NCBI GenBank assembly: GCA_900019385.1
Contig: FIZJ01000006.1
Location: 30,593-94,592 of the forward strand
Length of the DNA: 64,000 bases
Source of the DNA: an uncultured Clostridia bacterium
Lineage (GTDB): Bacteria > Bacillota > Limnochordia > Darwinibacteriales > DTU012
Direction: 5' to 3'
Below are positions 15,209 to 23,235 of the stretch, in pieces (position 1 is the first letter of the stretch; each line of letters opens with the position of its first letter). A model generated the notes under the pieces. It saw only the letters and a list, made by a program, of their open reading frames with translations, was not told where the DNA came from and did no database searches. A program made the translations under genes and the position numbers.

Positions 15209-15781
15209 ATGGTATCCAGGCGCCAACGGCGGCGCAGCGGACTTCAGGCACTCCTCGAGAAAGAGCCGTTCCTTACCGACAGGCAGATTGCCGAATTGCT
15301 CGAAGTCAGCGTGGCAACTGTACGGTTGGACCGAATGGCGTTGGGTATCCCTGAGCTAAGGGAACGCATCAAGGCTGTCGCCGAGGAAAACTACGCCAAG
15401 CTGCGGGCATTAGAAGGCCATGAAGTAATCGGTGAACTGATCGATCTCAGTATTGGGCGGGAAGCGCTTTCAGTATTGACGACGACTCCAGACATGACCT
15501 TTAAACGCGCTGATATTTTAAGAGGCCACTATCTGTTCGCCCAGGCCAATTCCCTTGCAGTCGCCCTTGTGGATGCCGAAATCGCTTTGACAGCCTCAGC
15601 CCGGATCCGGTTCCTGCATCCTGTGGCCGGCGGCAGGCGGGTGGTTGCTAAAGCGAAGCTGGAAAAAAAGGTCGGGTCAAGACACACAATCAAGGTGGAG
15701 AGCCGTGTCGAGCAGCAGAAAGTTTTTGAAGGCGACTTCGTCGTCGTTGCACTGGAGAAAAAGGAGAGTGATACCCATTAA
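15209..15781 (+). CDS. fapR: Fatty acid and phospholipid biosynthesis repressor FapR
   Basis: FapR represses fatty acid and phospholipid genes and is released by malonyl-CoA. The 190-aa protein has an N-terminal helix-turn-helix (about 20-50, LTDRQIAELLEVSVATVRLDR) and a C-terminal hotdog-fold ligand domain with FKRADILRGHYLFAQANSLAVAL. The ATG follows AGGAGG at 9 nt. It is the first gene of the fab operon and has its own operator just upstream. The stop overlaps the probable ATT start of plsX. Confidence 0.96.
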   Translation: MVSRRQRRRSGLQALLEKEPFLTDRQIAELLEVSVATVRLDRMALGIPELRERIKAVAEENYAKLRALEGHEVIGELIDLSIGREALSVLTTTPDMTFKRADILRGHYLFAQANSLAVALVDAEIALTASARIRFLHPVAGGRRVVAKAKLEKKVGSRHTIKVESRVEQQKVFEGDFVVVALEKKESDTH

Positions 15782-16772
15782 AATCGCGGTTGACGGTTTT
15801 GGAGGAGATTACGCCCCCGAGCAGGTGGTTGCCGGATGCCTGCAGGCGGCGAGTGAGGATCGCATCCCGATTCTGCTTACCGGGGATCAGGCGGTGCTGG
15901 CTCCGTTGATCGCCGGAAGACCGGGAAGTGAATTGATCGAGATAGTCCATGCTTCGGAACAGATCGGCATGGACGAAGCTCCTGTTGAAGCGGTACGGGC
16001 GAAAAAAGACGCTTCGTTGACTGTGGCTGCCCGCTTGGTGAAGGACAAGGAAGCTGCAGGCTTGGTCAGCGCGGGCAACACAGGCGCATGCATGGCAGCG
16101 GCGCTGTTTATCATAGGAAGGATTAAAGGGATTGAGCGCCCGGCGATTACCTCCTTGATGCCTACCGTCAAAGGGATATGCCTAATGGTCGATGTGGGTG
16201 CCAATGTCGACTGCCGGCCGAGCCATCTGGCTCAGTTCGCCCAAATGGGGGCAATCTATGCTCAGAGGGTTTTGGGACGGCCTAATCCCAGAGTCGGATT
16301 GTTGAACATCGGCGAAGAACCTTCGAAAGGCAACGACGCAGCCCAAAAGGCCTATCAGCTTTTGAGCTGCGCTGATATCAACTTCATCGGCAACATCGAA
16401 GGCCGGGACATTCCCGGTGGAGAAGCTGATGTTGTAGTCTGTGACGGTTTTGTAGGCAATATCGTGCTGAAGTTTGCCGAAGGATTGGGGTTGGGAATGT
16501 TTTCCATGCTCAAGGAAGAACTGACCGCCTCCCTGCCCCGGAAGCTGGCTGCAGCAGTGCTGCGCCCGGGATTAGCCAAAATCAAAAAGAAGATGGATTA
16601 TGCTGAGTACGGTGGAGCTCCGCTTTTGGGTGTGAAAGGGACCGTGATCATTGCCCACGGCAGTTCCAATGCCAAGGCCATACGAAATGCAATCCGTGTT
16701 GCGAAGGAAGCGGCCTCAAACGGAGTGGTGGATGCTATAGCACAATTGATGGCAGGTGGAATTAGTGAGTAG
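15768..16772 (+). CDS. plsX: Phosphate acyltransferase PlsX
   Basis: PlsX interconverts acyl-ACP and acyl-phosphate, the donor for PlsY in phosphatidic acid synthesis. It begins IKIAVDGFGGDYAPE, the family N-terminus, and has LVSAGNTGACMAAAL, DVGANVDC and VVCDGFVGNIVLK. The coordinate given uses the GTG at 15768 (334 aa), which has only GGAG 10 nt upstream. The residue aligning with the usual Met1 is coded by ATT at 15777, 10 nt behind AAGGAG and overlapping the fapR stop as ATTAA, so a non-canonical ATT start is quite possible (331 aa). The track start at 15645 is an out-of-frame overlap with fapR. Confidence 0.95.
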   Translation: MIPIKIAVDGFGGDYAPEQVVAGCLQAASEDRIPILLTGDQAVLAPLIAGRPGSELIEIVHASEQIGMDEAPVEAVRAKKDASLTVAARLVKDKEAAGLVSAGNTGACMAAALFIIGRIKGIERPAITSLMPTVKGICLMVDVGANVDCRPSHLAQFAQMGAIYAQRVLGRPNPRVGLLNIGEEPSKGNDAAQKAYQLLSCADINFIGNIEGRDIPGGEADVVVCDGFVGNIVLKFAEGLGLGMFSMLKEELTASLPRKLAAAVLRPGLAKIKKKMDYAEYGGAPLLGVKGTVIIAHGSSNAKAIRNAIRVAKEAASNGVVDAIAQLMAGGISE

Positions 16773-17760
16773 TGGTGTTGGGATCCTCGGCCTAGGAAAA
16801 GCAGTGCCGGAGAAGGTGTTGACTAACCAAGACCTGGAAGCGATGGTAGATACCAGCGATGAATGGATTACAACCAGAACCGGCATCAAACAGCGGCACA
16901 TCGCCGATCCGGACACAGCAGCGTCCGATTTGGGGTACGCAGCGGCTGTGGAGGCATTGGCCAACGCTCATGCTGACGCAGGTCACATTGATTTGATCAT
17001 CGCCGCGACAACCACACCTGACATGCCTTTTCCTGCTACGGCCTGCCTTATCCAGGACAGGCTGAAAGCAAGGCATGCGGCGGCGTTTGATGTGGCGGCT
17101 GCCTGCTCAGGGTTCATGTACGGAGTTGAAGTTGGCAAAGCCATGATGGCGGCGGGTTACCAAAAAGTGCTGGTGATCGGTGTGGATGTGATCAGCAGGC
17201 TGATTGACTACAAGGACCGCTCCACCTGCGTTTTGTTCGGTGATGGAGCCGGGGCGGCTGTATTGGGCGCTGTCAGACCAGGCTATGGCATTCTGGCATC
17301 AGAAATCGGAGCTGACGGATCCGGGGCAATGCTCTTGCACGTTCCGGCGGGAGGATCTCGGATTCCCCCGCAGATTCAAAGCATAGAGGCTGGCCAGCAC
17401 TATGTGAAAATGTGCGGCCGGGAAGTCTACAAGTTTGCAGTGCAGATTATCTGTGAGTCAACGGAGAGAGTGTTGGAAAAGGCAGGAGTGTCGGTTGACC
17501 AAATCCGCTGGTTCGTGCCGCACCAGGCGAACGTGCGGATCATTCAAGCGGCGGCGGAAAGACTAAAGCTTGATGCTGATCGGGTTTATGTCAATGTCGA
17601 TCGCTACGGCAACACCTCCGCCGCCAGTGTACCTATCGCCTTGGCGGAATTGGTGGAGAGTAGGAAGCTTAGCGAAGGAGACTTGATTCTGATGGTAGGG
17701 TTCGGCGCAGGGTTGACCTGGGGTTCGGCAGTATTGCGCTGGGGAGGCTTCGAACTATGA
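16765..17760 (+). CDS. fabH: Beta-ketoacyl-ACP synthase III
   Basis: FabH condenses acyl-CoA with malonyl-ACP to start fatty acid synthesis. The 331-aa thiolase-fold enzyme has the catalytic Cys at about 114 in AAACSGFMYG, the His in VPHQANVRII (about 253) and the Asn in YGNTSAAS (about 282). The DEWITTRTGI segment near the N-terminus is typical. The GTG at 16765 is preferred because AGGTGG lies 5 nt upstream; GTG at 16756 is the alternative. It overlaps plsX by 8 bp and fabD by 4 bp. Confidence 0.97.
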   Translation: MSSGVGILGLGKAVPEKVLTNQDLEAMVDTSDEWITTRTGIKQRHIADPDTAASDLGYAAAVEALANAHADAGHIDLIIAATTTPDMPFPATACLIQDRLKARHAAAFDVAAACSGFMYGVEVGKAMMAAGYQKVLVIGVDVISRLIDYKDRSTCVLFGDGAGAAVLGAVRPGYGILASEIGADGSGAMLLHVPAGGSRIPPQIQSIEAGQHYVKMCGREVYKFAVQIICESTERVLEKAGVSVDQIRWFVPHQANVRIIQAAAERLKLDADRVYVNVDRYGNTSAASVPIALAELVESRKLSEGDLILMVGFGAGLTWGSAVLRWGGFEL

Positions 17761-18626
17761 TTGCAGTCGCTTTTCCAGGCCAGGGTGCGCAGTATGTGGG
17801 AATGGCCGGAGAGCTGGACCAGATGCGCTTAGAGTATTTCGCCCGGGCAAGCGATTTATTGGGCTATGATTTGCTGGAGCTGTGCCAAAAAGGCCCAATC
17901 GAACAACTCTCCAACACCCGTTACGCTCAGCCGGCGATCATGGTGGCTTGTATCAGCCATTGGGCAGCTTTAACCCAGAATGTAAGGCCCGATGTGCTGC
18001 TTGGGCACAGTCTTGGCGAACTAACCGCATTGGTTGCCGCCGGCGCTGTTGGTTTCGACGATGGAGTACTGATTGCCGCCAAGCGGGGGGAGTTGATGGA
18101 CGTGTACGGCGGCGAAGGCCGGATGGCCGCTGTCCTAGGTCTGGATTTGGACGCTGTGGAAGCGATTGTGGAACAAGCTTCCGGGCATGGAACGATTGTC
18201 GTAGCCAATTACAACAGTCCAAGCCAATTTGTGCTGGCAGGCACGGATCAAGCGGTTGAACAAGCGGAAAAACTCGCTTTGGAGCGAGGAGCCAAGCGGG
18301 TAGTCAAGCTTAGAGTAAGCGGCCCGTTTCATTCGCCGCTGATGCAGGAGGCGGCAGAACAGTTTGCATGTTATCTCCAGAGCATCGTGTTCGCAGATCC
18401 CATGATTCCAGTGATCAGCAACGTCAACAGTGGCTTGATTACTCGTGGAGATCAGGTTAAAATGGAACTGGTCAACCAAATCGCCAGCCCGGTGCGGTGG
18501 ATCGACAACATAAAGGCTGCTGAACGGATGGGCGTCCGAAGATTGATCGAAGTCGGCCCAGGAAATGTCTTAATCAACCTTGCCAAGCGGATAACCAAAG
18601 ACATGGAGCTTGTCTCCTTTCCATGA
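17757..18626 (+). CDS. fabD: Malonyl-CoA:ACP transacylase
   Basis: FabD loads malonyl groups onto ACP. The nucleophile Ser85 lies in GHSLGELTAL, with the catalytic His near 192 in GPFHSPLM. The N-terminal AFPGQGAQYVGM and C-terminal EVGPGNVL are family signatures. The protein is 289 aa. The ATG overlaps the fabH stop (ATGA). Confidence 0.97.
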   Translation: MIAVAFPGQGAQYVGMAGELDQMRLEYFARASDLLGYDLLELCQKGPIEQLSNTRYAQPAIMVACISHWAALTQNVRPDVLLGHSLGELTALVAAGAVGFDDGVLIAAKRGELMDVYGGEGRMAAVLGLDLDAVEAIVEQASGHGTIVVANYNSPSQFVLAGTDQAVEQAEKLALERGAKRVVKLRVSGPFHSPLMQEAAEQFACYLQSIVFADPMIPVISNVNSGLITRGDQVKMELVNQIASPVRWIDNIKAAERMGVRRLIEVGPGNVLINLAKRITKDMELVSFP

Positions 18627-18651
18627 AGAATCCAGGGAAGAGGTGGACAAA

Positions 18652-19374
18652 GTGAATGAGTTTGCTAGAGCAGCGATCGTTACCGGGGCATCCCGCGGCA
18701 TCGGCAGGGCTATTGCTTTAAGGTTGGCTGAAGCAGGAATGCGCGTTGCGGTGTGTGCCCGCAGCGCTGCGATTATGTCAGCATTTGACGATCCCCGTAT
18801 CATGCCATTTCAGGCTGATGTGGGAGACGCCGGGCAGGTTGAGGCGCTTGTCAACCGAGTCTTGGAGCGATACGGCCGAATCGATGCGGTAGTCAACAAT
18901 GCCGGCATCACGAGAGACGGTTTGCTGATGCGCATGAACGACGTTGACTGGGAGCAAGTCCTTAAGGTCAACCTAACCGGCACGTTTAATGTGTGCCGGG
19001 CAGTGATCCGGCAAATGTTAAAACAGCGTTCAGGCCGAATTGTCAACATAACTTCGATCGTCGGGGTGGCCGGGAATGCGGGACAAACCAATTACGCAGC
19101 CGCCAAAGCCGGGATAATCGGGTTTACAAAATCGCTGGCCAAAGAAGTCGCTTCGCGGCAAGTGTTAGTAAATGCAGTGGCTCCAGGGTATATTGATACC
19201 GAAATGACTCAGGTATTGAACAGCCAGCAAAAAGAGGCCATCGTGAACATGATCCCTCTCGGGCGGGTAGGCCGGGTGGAGGATGTGGCAGAATTAGTGA
19301 ATTTCCTGGTATCCGATGCCAATCAGTATATTACAGGCCAAGTCATTCATGTCGACGGCGGCCTGGCAATATAA
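18652..19374 (+). CDS. fabG: 3-oxoacyl-ACP reductase FabG
   Basis: FabG reduces 3-oxoacyl-ACP with NADPH. This is a classical short-chain dehydrogenase: TGASRGIG at 11-18, NNAG near 82, catalytic Ser135, Tyr148 and Lys152 (YAAAK), and a PG motif after the active site. The protein is 240 aa. I chose the GTG at 18652, 5 nt behind AGGTGG; the track start overlaps fabD and adds 14 residues. Confidence 0.97.
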   Translation: MNEFARAAIVTGASRGIGRAIALRLAEAGMRVAVCARSAAIMSAFDDPRIMPFQADVGDAGQVEALVNRVLERYGRIDAVVNNAGITRDGLLMRMNDVDWEQVLKVNLTGTFNVCRAVIRQMLKQRSGRIVNITSIVGVAGNAGQTNYAAAKAGIIGFTKSLAKEVASRQVLVNAVAPGYIDTEMTQVLNSQQKEAIVNMIPLGRVGRVEDVAELVNFLVSDANQYITGQVIHVDGGLAI

Positions 19375-19401
19375 TCAGTTGGAGCAAGGAGGTGACATTG
19401 G

Positions 19402-19635
19402 ATGGAGTTTTTGGACCGCATCAGAGATATTTTAGTTGAGCAATTAGGGGTGAAACCTGAGGATGTGACTTTGGAAGCATCATTTCAGGATGATTTGGGC
19501 GCTGACTCCTTGGATGTTGTGGAGTTGGTGATGGCCTTTGAAGAGGAATTTGACATAAAGATTCCGGACGAAGATGCTGAAAAGATCAGCACAGTGGGAG
19601 ACGCTGTTGAATACATCAAAAACCACACGAGTTAA
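19402..19635 (+). CDS. acpP: Acyl carrier protein
   Basis: ACP carries growing acyl chains on a 4'-phosphopantetheine arm. The 77-aa acidic protein has the attachment site DSLD with Ser36, followed by [29 protein letters not shown] lies close upstream. A terminator-like hairpin follows immediately, suggesting acpP is made in excess over fabF. Confidence 0.98.
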   Translation: MEFLDRIRDILVEQLGVKPEDVTLEASFQDDLGADSLDVVELVMAFEEEFDIKIPDEDAEKISTVGDAVEYIKNHTS

Positions 19636-19642
19636 TGCCGAT

Positions 19643-19675
19643 TGAGACCCCTAGGTAAGCTAGGGTCTCATTTTT
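19643..19675 (+). terminator. Terminator or attenuator between acpP and fabF
   Basis: TGAGACCCCTAG and CTAGGGTCTCA form a long stem with a short loop, then TTTTT. fabF begins 21 bp later without space for a promoter, so this acts as a partial attenuator rather than a full stop. Confidence 0.85.
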
Positions 19676-19696
19676 AGTATGCAAAGAGGTGGAATC

Positions 19697-20932
19697 ATGG
19701 AACGGAGAGTTGTTGTGACTGGAATCGGAGTTGTCTCACCTTTGGGCAATAAGAGTCAATTGTGGGAAAATCTGCTGAAAGGTGTGAGCGGCATAGGAAA
19801 AGTCACACATTTTGACGCATCTGAGTATCCCGTCCGGATCGCCGCCGAAGTGAAGGATTTCAATCCTACTGAATACCTGGAACCTAAAGAAATGCGGAGG
19901 ATGGATTTGTTCTGTCAGTACGCCGTGTGCGCAGCCGTCCAGAGTCTGTCCGACGCTGGCCTTACTATTACAGACGCAAACGCGCACCGCGTTGGTGTGC
20001 TGATTGGTTCCGGCATAGGCGGTGTCAGCACCATCGAAAAACAGACTCAGATACTGCGAGAGAAAGGTGTGGACAAAGTCAGTCCATTTTTGGTGCCGAT
20101 GCTGATTCCAGACATGGCCAGCGGGCAAACAGCAATCCTCACAGGCGCCAAGGGGCCCAATTCCTGCACTGTCACCGCCTGCGCCTCAGGTACTCACTCC
20201 ATTGGCGATGCCTATCGGATTATCGCCCGAGGCAATGCAGACGTAATGCTGGCAGGAGGGTCTGAAGCCGGAATAACACCCTTGTCCATGGCCGGTTTTA
20301 TCGCCGCCAGGGCATTGTCGACTCGCAACGATGCTCCGGAACGAGCCAGCCGGCCTTTTGACCGGGAACGGGATGGATTCGTTATGGGTGAGGGAGCATG
20401 TGTGCTGGTGCTGGAAGAGTTGACCCATGCCCAAGACCGTGGTGCGGAAATATACTGCGAATTAATTGGCTATGGCGCCAGCGGCGACGCTTATCATATC
20501 ACATCGCCGGCGCCGGAACACGAAGGCGCGCAGCGGGCTATGAAAGAGGCGATGGCCGACGCAGGCATCACTCCCGACGATGTCGGCTACATCAACGCCC
20601 ACGGAACCAGCACAAAATACAATGATTACTTTGAAACCTTAGCCATTAAAAAAGTATTCGGCGAACGTGCCTATCAGATACCTGTCAGCAGCACCAAATC
20701 CTTGACAGGCCATCTATTAGGAGCGTCAGGCGCTTTGGAGGCGGGAATATGCGCCCTGGCCTTAAAGAACCAGGTTATTCCCGGCACGTATAATTATGAG
20801 CATCCCGACCCAGACTGTGATCTCGATTACGTTCCAAACCAGACACGCCGCCTGGATTTCGAAGTGGCCCTCAATAATTCATTCGGCTTTGGGGGGCATA
20901 ACGCGGTTTTGGTTATGAGGCGCTGGAGTTGA
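19697..20932 (+). CDS. fabF: Beta-ketoacyl-ACP synthase II
   Basis: FabF elongates acyl-ACP by condensation with malonyl-ACP. The catalytic Cys162 is in [10 protein letters not shown], with His in NAHGTST (about 302) and [10 protein letters not shown] (about 338). The protein is 411 aa, the usual size. The ATG at 19697 has AGAGGTGG 5 nt upstream; the track start at 19679 is upstream of that site. rnc follows 4 bp later. Confidence 0.97.
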   Translation: MERRVVVTGIGVVSPLGNKSQLWENLLKGVSGIGKVTHFDASEYPVRIAAEVKDFNPTEYLEPKEMRRMDLFCQYAVCAAVQSLSDAGLTITDANAHRVGVLIGSGIGGVSTIEKQTQILREKGVDKVSPFLVPMLIPDMASGQTAILTGAKGPNSCTVTACASGTHSIGDAYRIIARGNADVMLAGGSEAGITPLSMAGFIAARALSTRNDAPERASRPFDRERDGFVMGEGACVLVLEELTHAQDRGAEIYCELIGYGASGDAYHITSPAPEHEGAQRAMKEAMADAGITPDDVGYINAHGTSTKYNDYFETLAIKKVFGERAYQIPVSSTKSLTGHLLGASGALEAGICALALKNQVIPGTYNYEHPDPDCDLDYVPNQTRRLDFEVALNNSFGFGGHNAVLVMRRWS

Positions 20933-20936
20933 TGCT

Positions 20937-21638
20937 ATGCATATCGATGACAGTTTGCTCAGGCTTCAGGCAAGCCTTGATTACAGATTCAACAATATTA
21001 CTCTTTTGGAACAAGCCCTTACACACCGTTCATGCCGCCCGGGAGATCCGGACGGCAACAATGAGCGGCTGGAGTTTCTTGGAGACGCTGTCCTGCAAAT
21101 AGTGGTCAGTGATTATCTATATCACCAGTACCCAAAACTAGGCGAAGGCAGGCTGACTAAGATCAGGGCATATCTGGTCAGCCAGCCCACTCTAGCCGGC
21201 CATGCCCGCAAACTTGGGCTGGAGCAATACATGAAAGTCGGCAGGAATGAAGCCATCAGGCGTGCGTACGAACTAGATTCGCTGCTTTGTGATGTGTACG
21301 AAGCTGTGATCGGCGCTGTCTATCTTGATTCTGATCTTGACACGGTTAAACCAATCATTTTAGAGCATGTAACCTGGGCCGACAAGGAGCACCTGGAAAA
21401 ACAGCTGTCGATCATTGATGCCAAGAGCACGCTTCAAGAACGGTTTCAGCAATTGGGGAGGGAACTGCCCACATATTATCTCGTTCAGGAACAAGGGCCT
21501 GATCATGCCAAGGAATTTGTGATGGAAGTAATCTTTGACGGTAAGGTGTTGGGAAAAGGTGTGGGAAGGTCAAAAAAAGAGGCTGCGCAAAACGCAGCCC
21601 GAGAAGCGCTTGCCAACCTTGACAATAATCACGATTGA
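20937..21638 (+). CDS. rnc: Ribonuclease III
   Basis: RNase III cuts double-stranded RNA in rRNA precursors and other structured transcripts. The catalytic domain has the signature NNERLEFLGDAVL (about 41-53) and a second acidic site near CDVYEAVIGAVYLD. A double-stranded RNA-binding domain occupies about 160-230, ending KKEAAQNAAREAL. The protein is 233 aa. Its end overlaps the end of the minus-strand S24-like gene by 10 bp. In most Firmicutes smc would follow directly; here two regulatory genes intervene. Confidence 0.97.
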   Translation: MHIDDSLLRLQASLDYRFNNITLLEQALTHRSCRPGDPDGNNERLEFLGDAVLQIVVSDYLYHQYPKLGEGRLTKIRAYLVSQPTLAGHARKLGLEQYMKVGRNEAIRRAYELDSLLCDVYEAVIGAVYLDSDLDTVKPIILEHVTWADKEHLEKQLSIIDAKSTLQERFQQLGRELPTYYLVQEQGPDHAKEFVMEVIFDGKVLGKGVGRSKKEAAQNAAREALANLDNNHD

Positions 21639-22384
21639 GGCCAAGAGCGCCACAGCTGAATGATACTTCCCACTTCAGCAAGACCGGCGCGGGAAATGGG
21701 AGCGAGTGTGTTCGCATTAAGAATCCTGTGATTGGCCTCGCGCCGGCCGATCAAATATGAACGGCCTTTCTTCAGCAGGACCCAACAGGAGTTGTTTTTA
21801 CCAATAGTGGTGTTCACAATGATCAAATCGCCGTGAATGAACCAAGGTGCGAACTCATTTGTTTCAACGCTCATCGCGAACAATCCTTCCGGGTTGGGAG
21901 CGTGGTAAAACAGGTAAACCCAGTTTTGCGGCATATCGTTTTTCCGTTGACTCCACGACCTGACCGGTACTTTCACCAAGAACCTGCTCTCACCGTTTTG
22001 GATTACAGAGAAGCCTTCCAAGCTGTCGGCATGTTCTTTCAAAACAGCTCGTTTGAACTCACCTATGCCGTGGTAGTTGCCCTTGCTCAACCAATAATAA
22101 ACCGACTTGTTGTCGGCAAATTTCAGGTGGTTGGCGATTTCCCGCACGGTTATGTTCGGGTTTTCCCTGATTAGGGCCGCCATATATGCCAGGGTTTCGT
22201 TCAGCTGCAAAGGTCTTCCCACCCATCTTCGCGCAATGTTCCAAGGTTGCTGTAGAATAATTATCATCTGAGGGCGGAAAACCTTTACATGAAACATGGA
22301 TATATTGGCCGTCGGCTGCGGATTAGCGACGATATTTCCATGATTTATGGAAAGTTCAGCTGAGCACTCGGGAAAAGTGAGCAT
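21629..22384 (-). CDS. HTH protein with degenerate S24/LexA-like C-terminal domain
   Basis: I do not recognise this 251-aa protein as a named family. Residues about 60-115 look like a DNA-binding helix-turn-helix (ITVREIANHLKFADNKSVYYWLSKG). The C-terminal 90 residues follow the LexA/S24 pattern: LFAMSVETNEFAPWFIHGDLIIV matches the SGxSM...DGDLL region, and YLIGRREANHRILNANTLAPI matches the TVKRL...L.P.N...PI region. The catalytic Ser is replaced by Glu and the catalytic Lys by Gly, so self-cleavage is not expected. The ATG has GAGGAGAAAC upstream at slightly long spacing. It is divergent from a SigH-like sigma factor, with identical Shine-Dalgarno blocks forming an inverted repeat. A repressor or sigma-control role is inference. 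Confidence 0.7.
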   Translation of the reverse strand: MLTFPECSAELSINHGNIVANPQPTANISMFHVKVFRPQMIIILQQPWNIARRWVGRPLQLNETLAYMAALIRENPNITVREIANHLKFADNKSVYYWLSKGNYHGIGEFKRAVLKEHADSLEGFSVIQNGESRFLVKVPVRSWSQRKNDMPQNWVYLFYHAPNPEGLFAMSVETNEFAPWFIHGDLIIVNTTIGKNNSCWVLLKKGRSYLIGRREANHRILNANTLAPISRAGLAEVGSIIQLWRSWPQS

Positions 22385-22391
22385 AACCAGA

Positions 22392-22452
22392 GTTTCTCCT
22401 CAATATAGATAATACGGAAAGACATGCTGTGGACACTCCGAGGAGGAGAAAC
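22392..22452. repeat. Perfect 10-bp inverted repeat in the divergent region
   Basis: GTTTCTCCTC (22392-22401) and GAGGAGAAAC (22443-22452) are exact reverse complements 41 bp apart. Each includes the ribosome-binding site of one divergent gene. It may simply reflect two similar Shine-Dalgarno sequences, or a shared operator or RNA-level control site. Confidence 0.6.
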
Positions 22453-22453
22453 A

Positions 22454-23158
22454 ATGGGAAAGACAAATGGCATTGTTGATTCCAATCAACAATGGGATTA
22501 CAGCTTGATCACCAGAATCCGCCTAGGTGATGAAGAAGCAAAGGAAACGCTTGTCCTTAAGTACATCCCAATGGTCAAACATATTGTCCGCAATTATTAC
22601 GCCAGTTTCCTCGATTTTGACGATCTGCTGCAGGAGGGGATCATCGGGCTTCTGCACGCAATAGACGAGTACCGGCCCGATCTGTACGATGTCAAATTCA
22701 GTTCGTTCGCCTATATCTGTATCATCCGGAAAATCTACAACGTAATCAAACACACTTCCGGCAACAAACACAAAGCGCTGAACGACGCTATGTCGCTTCA
22801 GTCGCAGCTGGGCGGTGATGATTCTCGGACCGTCCTGGATCTAATCAGCGACGATAATTCTCTGGTGGATCCAGAACAGATGATTGAAGAAGAGTTTGTC
22901 TTTCAATACCTCGACCGGCTGCTTGCCAATCATCTGTCTCTGCTGGAGTATACGGTGATGAAGATGCTTCTGAGCGGCTATTCCTGCGGTGAAATCGAGG
23001 CTGTTGTCGGAGTGGGAGCGAAAGTGGTGGACAATGCCCGGACCAGAGTGAAAACAAAACTGCGCAAACTGATCGAAGAATACGGTTCGCTGCTTAACCC
23101 ACAGCTCCCTTTGACGGTGCGAAAACGAAAGGATCTGTACTTGAAACTGGGGGGATGA
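22454..23158 (+). CDS. RNA polymerase sigma factor, SigH (Spo0H)-like
   Basis: This 234-aa sigma-70 family protein has region 2 with LVLKYIPMVKHIVRNYY, DFDDLLQEGIIGLLHAIDEY and the SigH-like FSSFAYICIIRKIYNVIKHTS. Region 4 contains GYSCGEIEAVVGVGAKVVDNARTRVKTKLRKL, very like the SigH recognition helix region. SigH is the early-stationary and sporulation sigma factor, usually encoded near rpmG-secE-nusG; this site between rnc and smc suggests a paralogue or a moved gene. The ATG at 22454 follows AGGAGGAG; the track start is upstream. A hairpin terminator overlaps its stop. Confidence 0.85.
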   Translation: MGKTNGIVDSNQQWDYSLITRIRLGDEEAKETLVLKYIPMVKHIVRNYYASFLDFDDLLQEGIIGLLHAIDEYRPDLYDVKFSSFAYICIIRKIYNVIKHTSGNKHKALNDAMSLQSQLGGDDSRTVLDLISDDNSLVDPEQMIEEEFVFQYLDRLLANHLSLLEYTVMKMLLSGYSCGEIEAVVGVGAKVVDNARTRVKTKLRKLIEEYGSLLNPQLPLTVRKRKDLYLKLGG

Positions 23159-23172
23159 TCCTCCAGTTTTTA
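23144..23172 (+). terminator. Terminator of the SigH-like gene
   Basis: AAACTGGGGGGAT pairs with ATCCTCCAGTTT with one bulge, followed by TTTTAT. The stem covers the last codons and the TGA of the sigma gene. Confidence 0.75.
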
Positions 23173-23191
23173 TCAAATATTGAACAATTTG

Positions 23192-23200
23192 TGGTACAAT
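23192..23200 (+). promoter_or_regulatory. Possible extended -10 promoter of smc
   Basis: TGGTACAAT has the TGn extension and a TACAAT box, 35 bp before the smc ATG. No good -35 is present at 17 bp. It is the only promoter candidate between the sigma terminator and smc. Confidence 0.4.
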
Positions 23201-23235
23201 ATGTAAGGTGATCATTTTCATCCGTGGAGGTTATC

